In this document: in pieces, positions 56,356 to 64,000 of the stretch
How the letters are laid out: the number at the start of each line of letters is the position of its first letter
Position numbering within the stretch: position 1 is the stretch's first letter
Source: an uncultured Flavobacteriaceae bacterium
GTDB taxonomy: Bacteria; Bacteroidota; Bacteroidia; Flavobacteriales; Flavobacteriaceae
DNA: 64,000 nucleotides
NCBI GenBank assembly: GCA_947497145.1
Contig: CANMFQ010000006.1
Span: 1-64,000, forward strand
Direction: 5' to 3'
Position numbers and translations under genes: made by a program
The notes under the pieces: generated by a model
The model's database searches: none
Told to the model about the DNA's origin: nothing
What the model saw: only the letters and a program-made list of their open reading frames with translations

Positions 56356-57235
56356 TGTCTTTAAAATAAGTTATTGGCGTGCCTAAAACCTTTGGTTCAT
56401 ATTTAAAAAGACCTCCACTAAGTGGAAATTTTTCTAATGCTTTGGCGGTCATGCCACTTCTTGCTGTTGTGATATACAAGGTACTTAATTTTTCGCCTCC
56501 AAAACAACAGGAAGTAACTTGTGGAGCAGGAAGGTTTATTTTTTCAAGAACCTCGCCCGTTTCAGGGTTCCATCTGCGTACACAATGACCACCCCAATGG
56601 GCAACCCAAAGCATATTTTCTGCATCTATACACATACCATCGGGTGCGCCGTATGCTTTGGGCACTTTAAAAGCTACTTTTCTATTAGTTATTTCGCTTG
56701 TAGCAGTATCAAAATCATACTGACATATTTCATAGGTAGGAGAATCTATATAATAAAAAGTTTTATGGTCAGATGTCCATGCCATACCATTGGAAATGGT
56801 TGTTTTTGGCACCTGTATCGTAGTTTCTAAATTAGGAGCTACCCGATATAAGTTTCCTGTTTTGGGTGCTGCTTCCAAATGCATACTCCCAAGCCACAAA
56901 TGGCCATTTGGTCCTACTTTACCATCATTAAACCGTATTTTTTTTGCCTTATTTTTTAAAGCCTTTTGTTCGCTTAAATTTGCTGTTTCAACTTCAAAAG
57001 CTGCCAAACCAGACGTTAAAGCCAGCCATAATTTACCTGATACAGCTGGTATCGCTGCCCCTATCATCGCCTTAAAATGCCAAGACTTGCTAGTATCTGT
57101 TAAAGGATAATAAGCATGCAATACACAGCCTTCAATAGCTACCCAAAAGAGACACTTCCTTTTCCAATCCCATACAGGCCCTTCACCCAAAGTCGCTTTC
57201 GCATCTAACAGTATAGTAGCTTTATTGGTTTTCAT
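56336..57235 (-). CDS. SMP-30/gluconolactonase/LRE family lactonase
   Basis: The 299-residue six-bladed propeller shows the metal-site residues: Glu in TLGEGPVWDWK, Asn in TISNGMAWTSD and Asp in APDGMCIDAENMLW. It should hydrolyse an aldonolactone using a divalent metal. It lies between the small 102-residue ORF (3 bases upstream) and the SDR gene (20-base overlap), all in the same direction, so the three are probably one transcript for sugar acid metabolism. The exact sugar is not readable. Confidence 0.93.
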   Translation of the reverse strand: MKTNKATILLDAKATLGEGPVWDWKRKCLFWVAIEGCVLHAYYPLTDTSKSWHFKAMIGAAIPAVSGKLWLALTSGLAAFEVETANLSEQKALKNKAKKIRFNDGKVGPNGHLWLGSMHLEAAPKTGNLYRVAPNLETTIQVPKTTISNGMAWTSDHKTFYYIDSPTYEICQYDFDTATSEITNRKVAFKVPKAYGAPDGMCIDAENMLWVAHWGGHCVRRWNPETGEVLEKINLPAPQVTSCCFGGEKLSTLYITTARSGMTAKALEKFPLSGGLFKYEPKVLGTPITYFKDNVIRRN

Positions 57236-57238
57236 AAA

Positions 57239-57547
57239 TCATGGTAGTTCATCTATATTGATAGGAATGGTTTCTTTTACAAAATGCGGTTGTTTAAGAC
57301 GCACAGCTAAGCGCTCATTTTGTTGTGAAAGACCAAGTGCTGTTGTACATAATTGGGTATCACCATAAGCTAATGCAACATGAGAAACCTTGGTAGTAAC
57401 ACCAAAAGTATGGTAATAGGCAAGACCCAAAGCCAATGGCGCTGTATCCAATTTTTGCGCGAAGCGAATTCCTCTGACATAACCCATACTATTTTTTAGT
57501 ACTGTTACGAAACTACTAAAAAGAAATGAGCATGAAAAACAACGCAT
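57239..57547 (-). CDS. unrecognised 102-residue protein or gene remnant upstream of the lactonase
   Basis: This frame ends 3 bases before the lactonase start and looks protein-like from about residue 21 onward (MGYVRGIRFAQKLDT), with well-balanced composition to a C-terminal IPINIDELP. It has no membrane helix. A start at 57547 or at the second Met (57487) is possible. The N-terminal 20 residues look like non-coding extension. No family is recognised; it could be the intact C-terminal end of a degraded sugar-metabolism gene. Confidence 0.45.
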   Translation of the reverse strand: MRCFSCSFLFSSFVTVLKNSMGYVRGIRFAQKLDTAPLALGLAYYHTFGVTTKVSHVALAYGDTQLCTTALGLSQQNERLAVRLKQPHFVKETIPINIDELP

Positions 57548-57638
57548 TCACTAAAAAAAATGACAAACTACGCTATCACTGTACTTCTTAGAAAATAGCT
57601 AGGCACTTAAAAATTGAAGAACGAAAGCTAATTAGTGT

Positions 57639-59435
57639 CTAATCATTCAATTTTAATACCGCCATAAATGCCTCTTGAGGCACTTCTACATTACCTACTT
57701 GGCGCATGCGTTTTTTACCTTTTTTCTGCTTTTCAAGTAATTTTCGTTTACGTGAAATATCACCACCATAACATTTTGCGGTAACATCTTTACGTAAGGC
57801 TTTTGTGGTTTCTCTTGAGATAATTTTTGCCCCAATAGCTGCCTGAATAGGAATATCAAATTGCTGCCTTGGAATCAATTCTTTCAGCTTTTCGCACATT
57901 TTTTTACCAATATTCACCGCATTATCAGCATGAATTAAGGCTGATAGTGCATCTACAGGTTGCGAATTCAATAAGATATCAACACGCACCAGTTTGGAGG
58001 TTCGCATACCAATAGGGGTATAATCAAAAGAAGCATAGCCCTTTGAAACCGTTTTTAAGCGATCGTAGAAATCAAAAACAATTTCTGCCAATGGCATATC
58101 AAAATTAAGCTCTACACGCTCGGTAGTTAAATAGGTTTGGTTAGTAATTTGCCCCCTTTTTTCAATACAAAGGGACATTACATTACCTACAAAATCAGAC
58201 TTGGTAATAATGGTTGCCTTAATATAAGGTTCTTCCACACGATCTATGCTAGATGGGTCTGGCAAGTCTGTAGGGTTGTTTACAATAAGCGGTGTATCAG
58301 GATTTTTTCGTGTAAATGCGTGGTAACTTACGTTGGGTACGGTGGTAATCACCGTCATATTAAACTCACGCTCTAAACGTTCTTGAATGATTTCCATATG
58401 TAACATCCCTAAGAAACCACAACGAAAACCAAAACCAAGGGCTGCACTACTTTCAGGAGCAAAAACCAAAGAAGCATCGTTTAGCTGTAGTTTTTCCATA
58501 GAAGAACGCAATTCTTCAAATTCATCAGTATCAACCGGATAAATACCTGCAAAAACCATGGGTTTTACATCTTCAAAACCTGCAATAGCATTTTCTGTTG
58601 GCTTGGCAGCATCGGTAATCGTATCCCCTACTTTTACTTCACGAGCATCTTTTATCCCCGTAATTAAGTAGCCTACATCTCCCGCTTTTATCGTTTGTTT
58701 TACCTGTTGTGTTAACTTTAATGTACCCACCTCATCGGCAAAATAATCTTTATCTGTAGCTACAAACTTTATCTTTTGTCCCTTTTTTATTTGTCCGTTA
58801 ATCACCCTAAAATAAGTTTCTACTCCACGAAAAGGATTATAAACGGAATCAAAAACGAGTGCTTGTAAAGATTCATCAGGATTTCCAACCGGGTGCGGAA
58901 CACGTTCAATAATCGCGTTTAATATTTCTTCTATGCCAATGCCTGTTTTTGCACTTGCCGGAATTACCTCTTCAGGATCACAACCTAATAAATCAACAAT
59001 ATCGTCTGTAACTTCTTCAGGGTTAGCACTTGGTAAATCGACCTTGTTTAAAACCGGAATTATCTCCAAATCATTTTCTAAAGCCAAATATAGGTTTGAA
59101 ATGGTCTGCGCTTGTATGCTTTGTGCTGCATCAACAACCAACAAAGCCCCTTCACAGGCTGCAATGGAACGCGACACCTCATAAGAAAAGTCAACATGAC
59201 CGGGCGTGTCAATTAAATTTAAAACATATTCTTGCCCCTTATACGTGTATTCCATTTGTATCGCATGGCTTTTAATCGTAATACCACGCTCACGTTCCAA
59301 ATCCATATTATCTAGCAATTGTTCTTTCTTTTCACGGTCTGTTACAGCCCCTGTGAAATCTAATAAACGATCTGCTAAGGTGCTTTTACCATGATCAATA
59401 TGCGCTATAATACAGAAGTTTCTTATGTGCTTCAT
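57639..59435 (-). CDS. lepA: translation elongation factor 4 (LepA)
   Basis: From the ATG at 59435 ([19 protein letters not shown]) the protein has 598 residues, the normal length. GTPase motifs are G1 [10 protein letters not shown]3 DTPGHVDF and G4 NKVDLPSA; then come EF-G-like domains II, III and V and the LepA-specific C-terminal domain ([18 protein letters not shown]). It is a ribosomal GTPase that acts on stalled or mispositioned ribosomes. A TATCTTTG -7 match lies about 50 bases upstream of the start on the minus strand (59485-59492). The frame extends to 59462 without family support. Confidence 0.97.
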   Translation of the reverse strand: MKHIRNFCIIAHIDHGKSTLADRLLDFTGAVTDREKKEQLLDNMDLERERGITIKSHAIQMEYTYKGQEYVLNLIDTPGHVDFSYEVSRSIAACEGALLVVDAAQSIQAQTISNLYLALENDLEIIPVLNKVDLPSANPEEVTDDIVDLLGCDPEEVIPASAKTGIGIEEILNAIIERVPHPVGNPDESLQALVFDSVYNPFRGVETYFRVINGQIKKGQKIKFVATDKDYFADEVGTLKLTQQVKQTIKAGDVGYLITGIKDAREVKVGDTITDAAKPTENAIAGFEDVKPMVFAGIYPVDTDEFEELRSSMEKLQLNDASLVFAPESSAALGFGFRCGFLGMLHMEIIQERLEREFNMTVITTVPNVSYHAFTRKNPDTPLIVNNPTDLPDPSSIDRVEEPYIKATIITKSDFVGNVMSLCIEKRGQITNQTYLTTERVELNFDMPLAEIVFDFYDRLKTVSKGYASFDYTPIGMRTSKLVRVDILLNSQPVDALSALIHADNAVNIGKKMCEKLKELIPRQQFDIPIQAAIGAKIISRETTKALRKDVTAKCYGGDISRKRKLLEKQKKGKKRMRQVGNVEVPQEAFMAVLKLND

Positions 59436-59596
59436 AAATATTTGTTTCTCTAAAAAGCCCAAATAGGTATCTATTTAGGCTCTGCAAAGATAATGTAAAT
59501 TCAAAAGGAATTCGACTGCAACTCATCTTGTTATGACCATAATCTAAAAATCAACAAATTACAGCGCTATGCTAGGCTGTTTTCATATAAAATAGT

Positions 59597-59604
59597 TATG
59601 TTTG
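59597..59604 (+). promoter_or_regulatory. candidate -7 element of the outer-membrane receptor gene
   Basis: TATGTTTG matches TAnnTTTG and lies 18 bases before the ATG at 59622, giving a leader of about 10 bases. No clean -33 TTG was fixed. Confidence 0.4.
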
Positions 59605-59621
59605 TTTAGCTGCTAAAAAGA

Positions 59622-62030
59622 ATGAAACAACCGTTTAAATTATTTATTTTTTGTTTTTGTATCTCGCTAATTTCTTTGGCGCAAGAATACAAAATTACAG
59701 GAAGTGTACTGGATGCTGAAAATGCCCCCGTTGTTTTTGCGCATGTTATTTTGATGAAATCAATTGACTCTACAATTGTCAATGGCACCTCAACTGATGA
59801 CCAAGGTAAGTTTATGTTTGACAATGTTTTAGGAGGAAAATATATACTAAAAGCAAGTTATATTGAAAATATCAGCACCCCAAAACCTATTGATGTTTTT
59901 GCTGATGGTGATTTTGGGGTATTAACCATACTAGATACACAGCAGCAGCTCGACGAGGTAGTGGTATCGTACAAAAAACCTACACTAGAGCGCAAAGTAG
60001 ATCGCCTGGTTTTTAATGTAGCCAATACTGCAATTGCTGATGGCACTATTTGGGAACTTTTAAAACAAACTCCAAACGTAAACGTAGTACAAGGGATACT
60101 CACTATAAGAGGCAGCAGTAATGTTGGCGTAATGATTAATGGCAGAAAGATAAACCTACCCGAAGCTGATATTATTAATTTACTTTCTGGCTCTTCAGCA
60201 AGTAATGTTGAAGCTATTGAGGTAATTACCAATCCCCCTTTAAAATATAGTGCAGAGGGTGGTATGCTGATTGATATTAAAATGAAAAAGAATTTAGTGG
60301 CAGGGTATAACGGTGCTGTTTATACCAATTATGATCAAGGTGTTTTTCCTAAAAATACAATTGGCACAGATCACTATTTTAAAGGAAAGAAAACCCGTTT
60401 TTCGATAAATTATAGTTTCAATAACGCCAAGAGCATTAGGCGCTATACAGATATCACTAATTTTTTTGACAATGGAAACCCCAACACAGTATGGGTAGCC
60501 AATCAAGATCAAATTACCCGAAGAAAAAGACATAATGTAAGTGCTTTTTTTGATTACGATATAAATACTAAAAACACGCTTAGCTTTTCAACCATTAACG
60601 TTTTTACGCCATTTGTAGATCGTTTTTCAGAAAGCAATACAAGGATAAATAATTTAAGTGGCGATTTACTGTCTAGTTTTGACACAGGAATTAATGCTGA
60701 CTACGAACAACTAAACACCTCTTTTTATGGCGACTGGGTGCATAAACTTAAAAAGAAGGGTGCCGAAATTTCGGTAAGTAGCCACTACACAATTTATGAC
60801 GCCATATTAGACCAAGGTTTAAACACTAATTTTTTTGATGCGGAAGGTACACTTACTGGAGAGAATAATTTCACTACGCAGTCTGACCAAAAAATTAATC
60901 TCTATAGCCTAAAATCAGATTTCATTTCCCCTATTGGAAAAAAAACACAATTAGAAGCAGGTGTTCGTTATGCAGGAATAGCGTCTGAAAACAGCATTTT
61001 ACAAGAAGGTTTTGACCGGAATCAACCCGGAATCAACCCCACTGAATCGGCAATTTTCTCTTATGACGAGTCTATTTACGCCGCCTATACCAGTATGCGA
61101 AGCAAATGGAACTTATGGACGCTAAAAGCAGGGTTACGCGCAGAATACACCCAAACAAAAGGAGAGCTTGATACTGGAAACGGCCCCAACAAAAATTCGT
61201 ATTTAGAATTATTTCCATCGCTTGGGCTACGCTATGTACCCAGTAAAAAACACCAATATAGTCTGTCTTATTATCGGAGAATAGAACGCCCAAGATATAG
61301 TACAATAAATCCGTTTCAGTATTTTCAAAGCAACAATACAGTGGTAGAAGGAAACCCTGATTTGTTACCCGGTACACGCCATTGGGTTTCTGCAGAGTAT
61401 ACCTATGACCGCGATTACAGTATTACTTTTTTCTATCTAAGATGGAACAACCTATTTCAAGAACAAACATTTCAAGATAATACCAATAATTTGCTTCGTT
61501 TCATAAACACCAATACCATTTCAACACAAGGGTATGGCGTTGATTTAACCATTCACAAAGACATTTCAAAAGCTTGGCGTGTATATGCTTTTTTTTCGCT
61601 GTTTAATGAAGAAGAACGTTTTACTGATATAGATACACAACAAGTACTCAGCAATGAGCTATGGTCTGGCTTTGCCCGTTTCAATAATAGTGTAACCTTA
61701 CTAAAAGATAAAAGCTTGGTTGCTGATTTGAATTTCTTGTACTACGCCCCTAAAGTTTATGGCAATAGCACAAGGGCATCAACCAGCAGGATGAACCTCA
61801 ATTTTAGAAAAACACTATGGCGTAAGAATGCAAGTATTTCAGTAGGGATAGAAGATATTTTTAATGAAAGTAACATTTTTACCTCACGTAAGTTTCTAAA
61901 TCAAAATAACTCTACTTTTTCACGAATGGAAACCCGATTATTCACCCTTGGATTTCGGTATAAATTTGGTAATGTACGTATCAAAAACAACAAAAAAAGA
62001 ATAAAGGTAGACGAGCGTAAAAGAATCTAA
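59622..62030 (+). CDS. TonB-dependent-receptor-like outer membrane beta-barrel protein (OMP_b-brl_3)
   Basis: The 802-residue protein has a signal peptide (LFIFCFCISLISLAQ), a carboxypeptidase-regulatory-like beta-sandwich at about 24-105 (TGSVLDAENAPVVFAHVIL), a plug domain (about 110-225, with GSSNVGVMINGRKI), and an outer-membrane barrel of about 570 residues ending KFGNVRIKNNKKR. No SusD partner and no obvious TonB box are present; this type is often found without SusD and has unknown ligands. The C-terminal end is basic, not the usual aromatic terminal residue. The gene is convergent with the small membrane protein operon. Confidence 0.88.
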   Translation: MKQPFKLFIFCFCISLISLAQEYKITGSVLDAENAPVVFAHVILMKSIDSTIVNGTSTDDQGKFMFDNVLGGKYILKASYIENISTPKPIDVFADGDFGVLTILDTQQQLDEVVVSYKKPTLERKVDRLVFNVANTAIADGTIWELLKQTPNVNVVQGILTIRGSSNVGVMINGRKINLPEADIINLLSGSSASNVEAIEVITNPPLKYSAEGGMLIDIKMKKNLVAGYNGAVYTNYDQGVFPKNTIGTDHYFKGKKTRFSINYSFNNAKSIRRYTDITNFFDNGNPNTVWVANQDQITRRKRHNVSAFFDYDINTKNTLSFSTINVFTPFVDRFSESNTRINNLSGDLLSSFDTGINADYEQLNTSFYGDWVHKLKKKGAEISVSSHYTIYDAILDQGLNTNFFDAEGTLTGENNFTTQSDQKINLYSLKSDFISPIGKKTQLEAGVRYAGIASENSILQEGFDRNQPGINPTESAIFSYDESIYAAYTSMRSKWNLWTLKAGLRAEYTQTKGELDTGNGPNKNSYLELFPSLGLRYVPSKKHQYSLSYYRRIERPRYSTINPFQYFQSNNTVVEGNPDLLPGTRHWVSAEYTYDRDYSITFFYLRWNNLFQEQTFQDNTNNLLRFINTNTISTQGYGVDLTIHKDISKAWRVYAFFSLFNEEERFTDIDTQQVLSNELWSGFARFNNSVTLLKDKSLVADLNFLYYAPKVYGNSTRASTSRMNLNFRKTLWRKNASISVGIEDIFNESNIFTSRKFLNQNNSTFSRMETRLFTLGFRYKFGNVRIKNNKKRIKVDERKRI

Positions 62031-62055
62031 ATTGCAATTAGTTAGATGTCGTTTA

Positions 62056-62268
62056 TCATAAAACCAATCCGCCACAAATACCAAAGCTTATTAATAAATA
62101 TACTCCAGCAAGAATAAAAAACACTTTTGCAGCCTTTTTATTCTGTTTGTAATATAATATGAGACCAATTAGGGCAAAAAGAATTGAAGGCCCTACCATT
62201 ACTAAGGCAATAATCGCAAACAACCCATCTAAATTGCCTACTTCTAAAAAAATCATATAATCCATCAT
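62056..62268 (-). CDS. tiny two-helix membrane protein, fourth of a tandem family
   Basis: The 70-residue protein has two helices: GLFAIIALVMVGPSILFALIG and, after a basic loop with NKKAAK, VFFILAGVYLLISFGICGG. The second helix shares FFILAGVYLL and GICG with the 67-residue neighbour, and GPxxLF in helix 1 is also shared with the other paralogues. It is the last gene of the apparent operon, 35 bases after the stop of the preceding one. No named family is known to me. Confidence 0.65.
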   Translation of the reverse strand: MMDYMIFLEVGNLDGLFAIIALVMVGPSILFALIGLILYYKQNKKAAKVFFILAGVYLLISFGICGGLVL

Positions 62269-62303
62269 GCACGTTTTACGTTATTATTGACAAACAAGGT
62301 ATA

Positions 62304-62498
62304 TCATAAGCTACATAAACCTACACCAATTAGCCCACATATCCCCGCAGCAATTAGCATTTTTTTAGCTGCTGCCCTCCTTTTTAAAAGCAGTAACAAC
62401 AAGGCAAAAAGAAGCAGCACAGGCACACCCAAAAGCAACATAGAACCAAAGCTATCACTACCACTAATATAAAATTCTAAAGGAAGCGTTATGTTCAT
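62304..62498 (-). CDS. tiny two-helix membrane protein, third of a tandem family
   Basis: The 64-residue protein has helix 1 (SMLLLGVPVLLLFALLLLLL), a basic loop KRRAAAKK and helix 2 ending AAGICGLIGVGLCSL. It is the most divergent of the four but keeps the basic loop, the length and the GxGLC ending that corresponds to GxGIC of the others. It lies 9 bases after the stop of the 67-residue paralogue and 35 bases before the fourth. Confidence 0.6.
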   Translation of the reverse strand: MNITLPLEFYISGSDSFGSMLLLGVPVLLLFALLLLLLKRRAAAKKMLIAAGICGLIGVGLCSL

Positions 62499-62507
62499 AA
62501 GTCAATA

Positions 62508-62711
62508 TTATTTGGTGTCTAAACTAAAATTACTAAGCATAACGCCACAAATACCCAAACCAACCAAAAGATAGACACCTGCCAAAATAAAAAATAGTTT
62601 AGCCATTTTTTTATTTTTTAAGAGCAACCCCACAATACCTAGAATAATAAAGAGAACTGGGGGACCTAGTAACACTAAAAAAATCATGCTCATAATTATT
62701 TCCTTTTTCAA
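62508..62711 (-). CDS. tiny two-helix membrane protein, second of a tandem family
   Basis: The 67-residue protein (or 61 from the second Met at 62693) has helix 1 MIFLVLLGPPVLFIILGIVG, a loop of KNKKMAK, and helix 2 LFFILAGVYLLVGLGICG followed by a short polar tail. The GPPxLF and ILAGVYLLxGLGICG blocks are nearly identical to those in the first and fourth proteins. It lies 37 bases downstream of the first member. Confidence 0.65.
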   Translation of the reverse strand: MKKEIIMSMIFLVLLGPPVLFIILGIVGLLLKNKKMAKLFFILAGVYLLVGLGICGVMLSNFSLDTK

Positions 62712-62748
62712 CCTATTTTACCCGTCTCCTATGACAAAAAACATCGCT

Positions 62749-62913
62749 TTAAACCAACATATCACCACACATACCTAGTCCAATAAACAAGTAAACGCCC
62801 ATTAAAATATAAAATATGCTTGCTTTAGTTTTATCGCCTTTTTCTCCATAGTGTATAGCTAGTACTAAAAACAAGGCAGGAGGGCCAAATAGTAATAAAA
62901 CAAGCGGAATCAT
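62749..62913 (-). CDS. tiny two-helix membrane protein, first of a tandem family
   Basis: This 54-residue frame was found by reading the gap: ATG at 62913, TAA at 62749-62751. Helix 1 (IPLVLLLFGPPALFLVLAI) is followed by a loop YGEKGDKTKAS and helix 2 (IFYILMGVYLFIGLGMCG). GPPxLF, GVYLxxGLGxCG and the length are shared with the second and fourth proteins, which supports the frame as a real gene despite its size. It starts 20 bases after the radical SAM stop. Confidence 0.65.
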   Translation of the reverse strand: MIPLVLLLFGPPALFLVLAIHYGEKGDKTKASIFYILMGVYLFIGLGMCGDMLV

Positions 62914-62933
62914 ACTATTCACAATCTATCTTA

Positions 62934-63998
62934 TTACTGCATTTCATCTTGCAAGACTTTTAAGCGCGCTAATTTATCGTCTCTATAAAACAAATTCATA
63001 GTCTCAAAAGGAATTATCTGATAGTCTTTATTTACAATATGAACACATGATTTTTTAATGGCACGCACATCAAAATTATGCGCATCTATAAATTGCATAA
63101 TAATAATACGAAAAAGATTATCATAACCTAAATCTGGCGCATCAATTTCTGGTAAACAGCATAGTATGCTTTTGAGGTTTTCAGAGGCTTTTTCAACAGA
63201 ATTTCCCGTACTAAAAAGTTCAATCATTTTACCATGTAACTGCTCGTCTTGCTCATAAATTATTGTGTTTTTACCCTCATTTAACAAATCATCAGGGTTT
63301 ATATACCGTGTTAGCGGGCTCACTTCATCACCAATTTTTAAAGCATATGCCATTACCAAAGCATCTGGATTACACGGCACAGGAATCAAATCATCGGGTT
63401 CAAAAATAGGTGATTGCTCCAAAATATTACGCCGAACTTCTGTGAGCGTAATCCGATTTTCATCAACCTCAAAATTCTCTAGCCTTCCTGCAATTTGGGT
63501 GGGTTGAAAGGTAACACCGCGAACACATTTTTGTTGTAATGCAAAATCGATAGTTTGCCCCATTTCATGGTCATTTAATCCTTTTTGCAAGGTTACCACC
63601 AAGGTAGTTGAAAGATTGAGGACATTGAGGTGCTCTAAAGCTTTTAACCGTATCTCGGCCAAATCAGCTCCCCGTAATGTTTGTAACACATTATTTTCTA
63701 AGGAATCAAACTGTAGGTAAATTTCAAAATCGGGGGTATAACTTGCCAGCCTTTCTGCAAAGGCATAGTCTTTTGCAATTTTAATACCATTGGTATTTAC
63801 CATCAAATGGCGAATAGGCAGCGTTTTTGCATAGTCTAAAATTTCAAAAAAATTAGGATGTATTGTAGGTTCACCACCACTTATTTGCACCACATCGGGC
63901 TCACCCTCATTTGCTACAATTACATCTAACATTTTTTTTATTTCGTCCAACGTTCTATGCCTGCCATAATGCGGCGATGATGAAGCATAACAGGTAGG
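62934..63998 (-). CDS. radical SAM protein of the MJ0619/Tes-like type, N-terminus cut by window edge
   Basis: An open frame on the minus strand runs from the right edge to a stop at 62934, giving at least 354 residues. The first residues seen are PTCYASS, the second part of the CxxxCxxC cluster motif (the earlier cysteine lies outside). The SAM-binding ISGGEPTIHPNFFEIL block follows. The C-terminal half contains CCLPEID and the segment FIDAHNFDVRAIKKSCVHI then IIPFETMNLFYRD, which has the layout of the MJ0619/tetraether synthase (Tes) family C-terminal block (FMDAYNFD, CCVHY, IIPFC-type). Here the last Cys is replaced by Glu, and the double Cys is Ser-Cys. Homology is inferred, not computed; function is unknown. 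Confidence 0.75.
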   Translation of the reverse strand, partial: PTCYASSSPHYGRHRTLDEIKKMLDVIVANEGEPDVVQISGGEPTIHPNFFEILDYAKTLPIRHLMVNTNGIKIAKDYAFAERLASYTPDFEIYLQFDSLENNVLQTLRGADLAEIRLKALEHLNVLNLSTTLVVTLQKGLNDHEMGQTIDFALQQKCVRGVTFQPTQIAGRLENFEVDENRITLTEVRRNILEQSPIFEPDDLIPVPCNPDALVMAYALKIGDEVSPLTRYINPDDLLNEGKNTIIYEQDEQLHGKMIELFSTGNSVEKASENLKSILCCLPEIDAPDLGYDNLFRIIIMQFIDAHNFDVRAIKKSCVHIVNKDYQIIPFETMNLFYRDDKLARLKVLQDEMQ

Positions 63999-64000
63999 GC

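Overview
The window is a chromosomal piece from a marine-type member of Bacteroidetes, most likely Flavobacteriaceae. The case rests on low G+C composition, an almost complete heme pathway arranged in the flavobacterial way, exported proteins of families that are abundant there (BNR/VPS10-like propellers, alpha-2-macroglobulin lipoprotein, OMP_b-brl_3 receptor, DUF1080, DUF1460), and several upstream sequences fitting the Bacteroidetes -7 promoter consensus TAnnTTTG. No tRNA, rRNA, CRISPR array or prophage was seen.

Layout. 1-0.16 kb: 3' end of an IS66-family transposase. 0.35-5.9 kb: alpha-2-macroglobulin lipoprotein. 6.1-11.5 kb (minus): exported unknown protein, crotonase, PhzF-like isomerase, NtrY-like sensor kinase and HemJ. 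11.7-18.0 kb (minus): tandem pair of exported BNR-repeat propellers. 18.4-19.4 kb: ferrochelatase. 19.7-23.3 kb (plus): TraB/GumN protein with a very large extension. 23.3-31.5 kb (minus): a six-gene block of unknown function built around a AAA+ ATPase with an atypical Walker B, a coiled-coil protein and two membrane proteins; five genes are translationally packed and the sixth is separated by a palindromic element. 31.8-34.0 kb: DUF1460 protein, VOC protein and an AraC regulator divergent from hemA. 34.2-45.1 kb (plus): hemA, hemCD fusion, hemE, EI24 membrane protein, GNAT, hemF, small basic protein, AAA-TPR ATPase with TPR membrane partner, lipoprotein and hemB. 45.3-52.0 kb (plus): serine hydrolase, CNNM/CBS protein, Ogt-type methyltransferase, TerB-J-domain protein, HupE-like protein, dCMP deaminase and S41 protease. 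52.3-57.5 kb: GH20 hexosaminidase, DUF1080 protein, and an SDR plus SMP-30 lactonase unit. 57.6-59.4 kb: LepA. 59.6-62.0 kb: outer-membrane receptor. 62.0-64.0 kb (minus): a radical SAM protein resembling the MJ0619/Tes family, cut by the window edge, followed by four tandem tiny two-helix membrane proteins that are clearly paralogous to one another.

How the genes work together. HemA, HemB, HemC-HemD, HemE, HemF, HemJ and HemH cover glutamyl-tRNA to protoheme except the aminomutase HemL, which is not in the window. The AraC gene opposite hemA is a natural candidate regulator. The two best candidates for undescribed systems are the AAA+ block at 23.3-31.5 kb and the radical SAM/micro-membrane-protein operon at the right edge.
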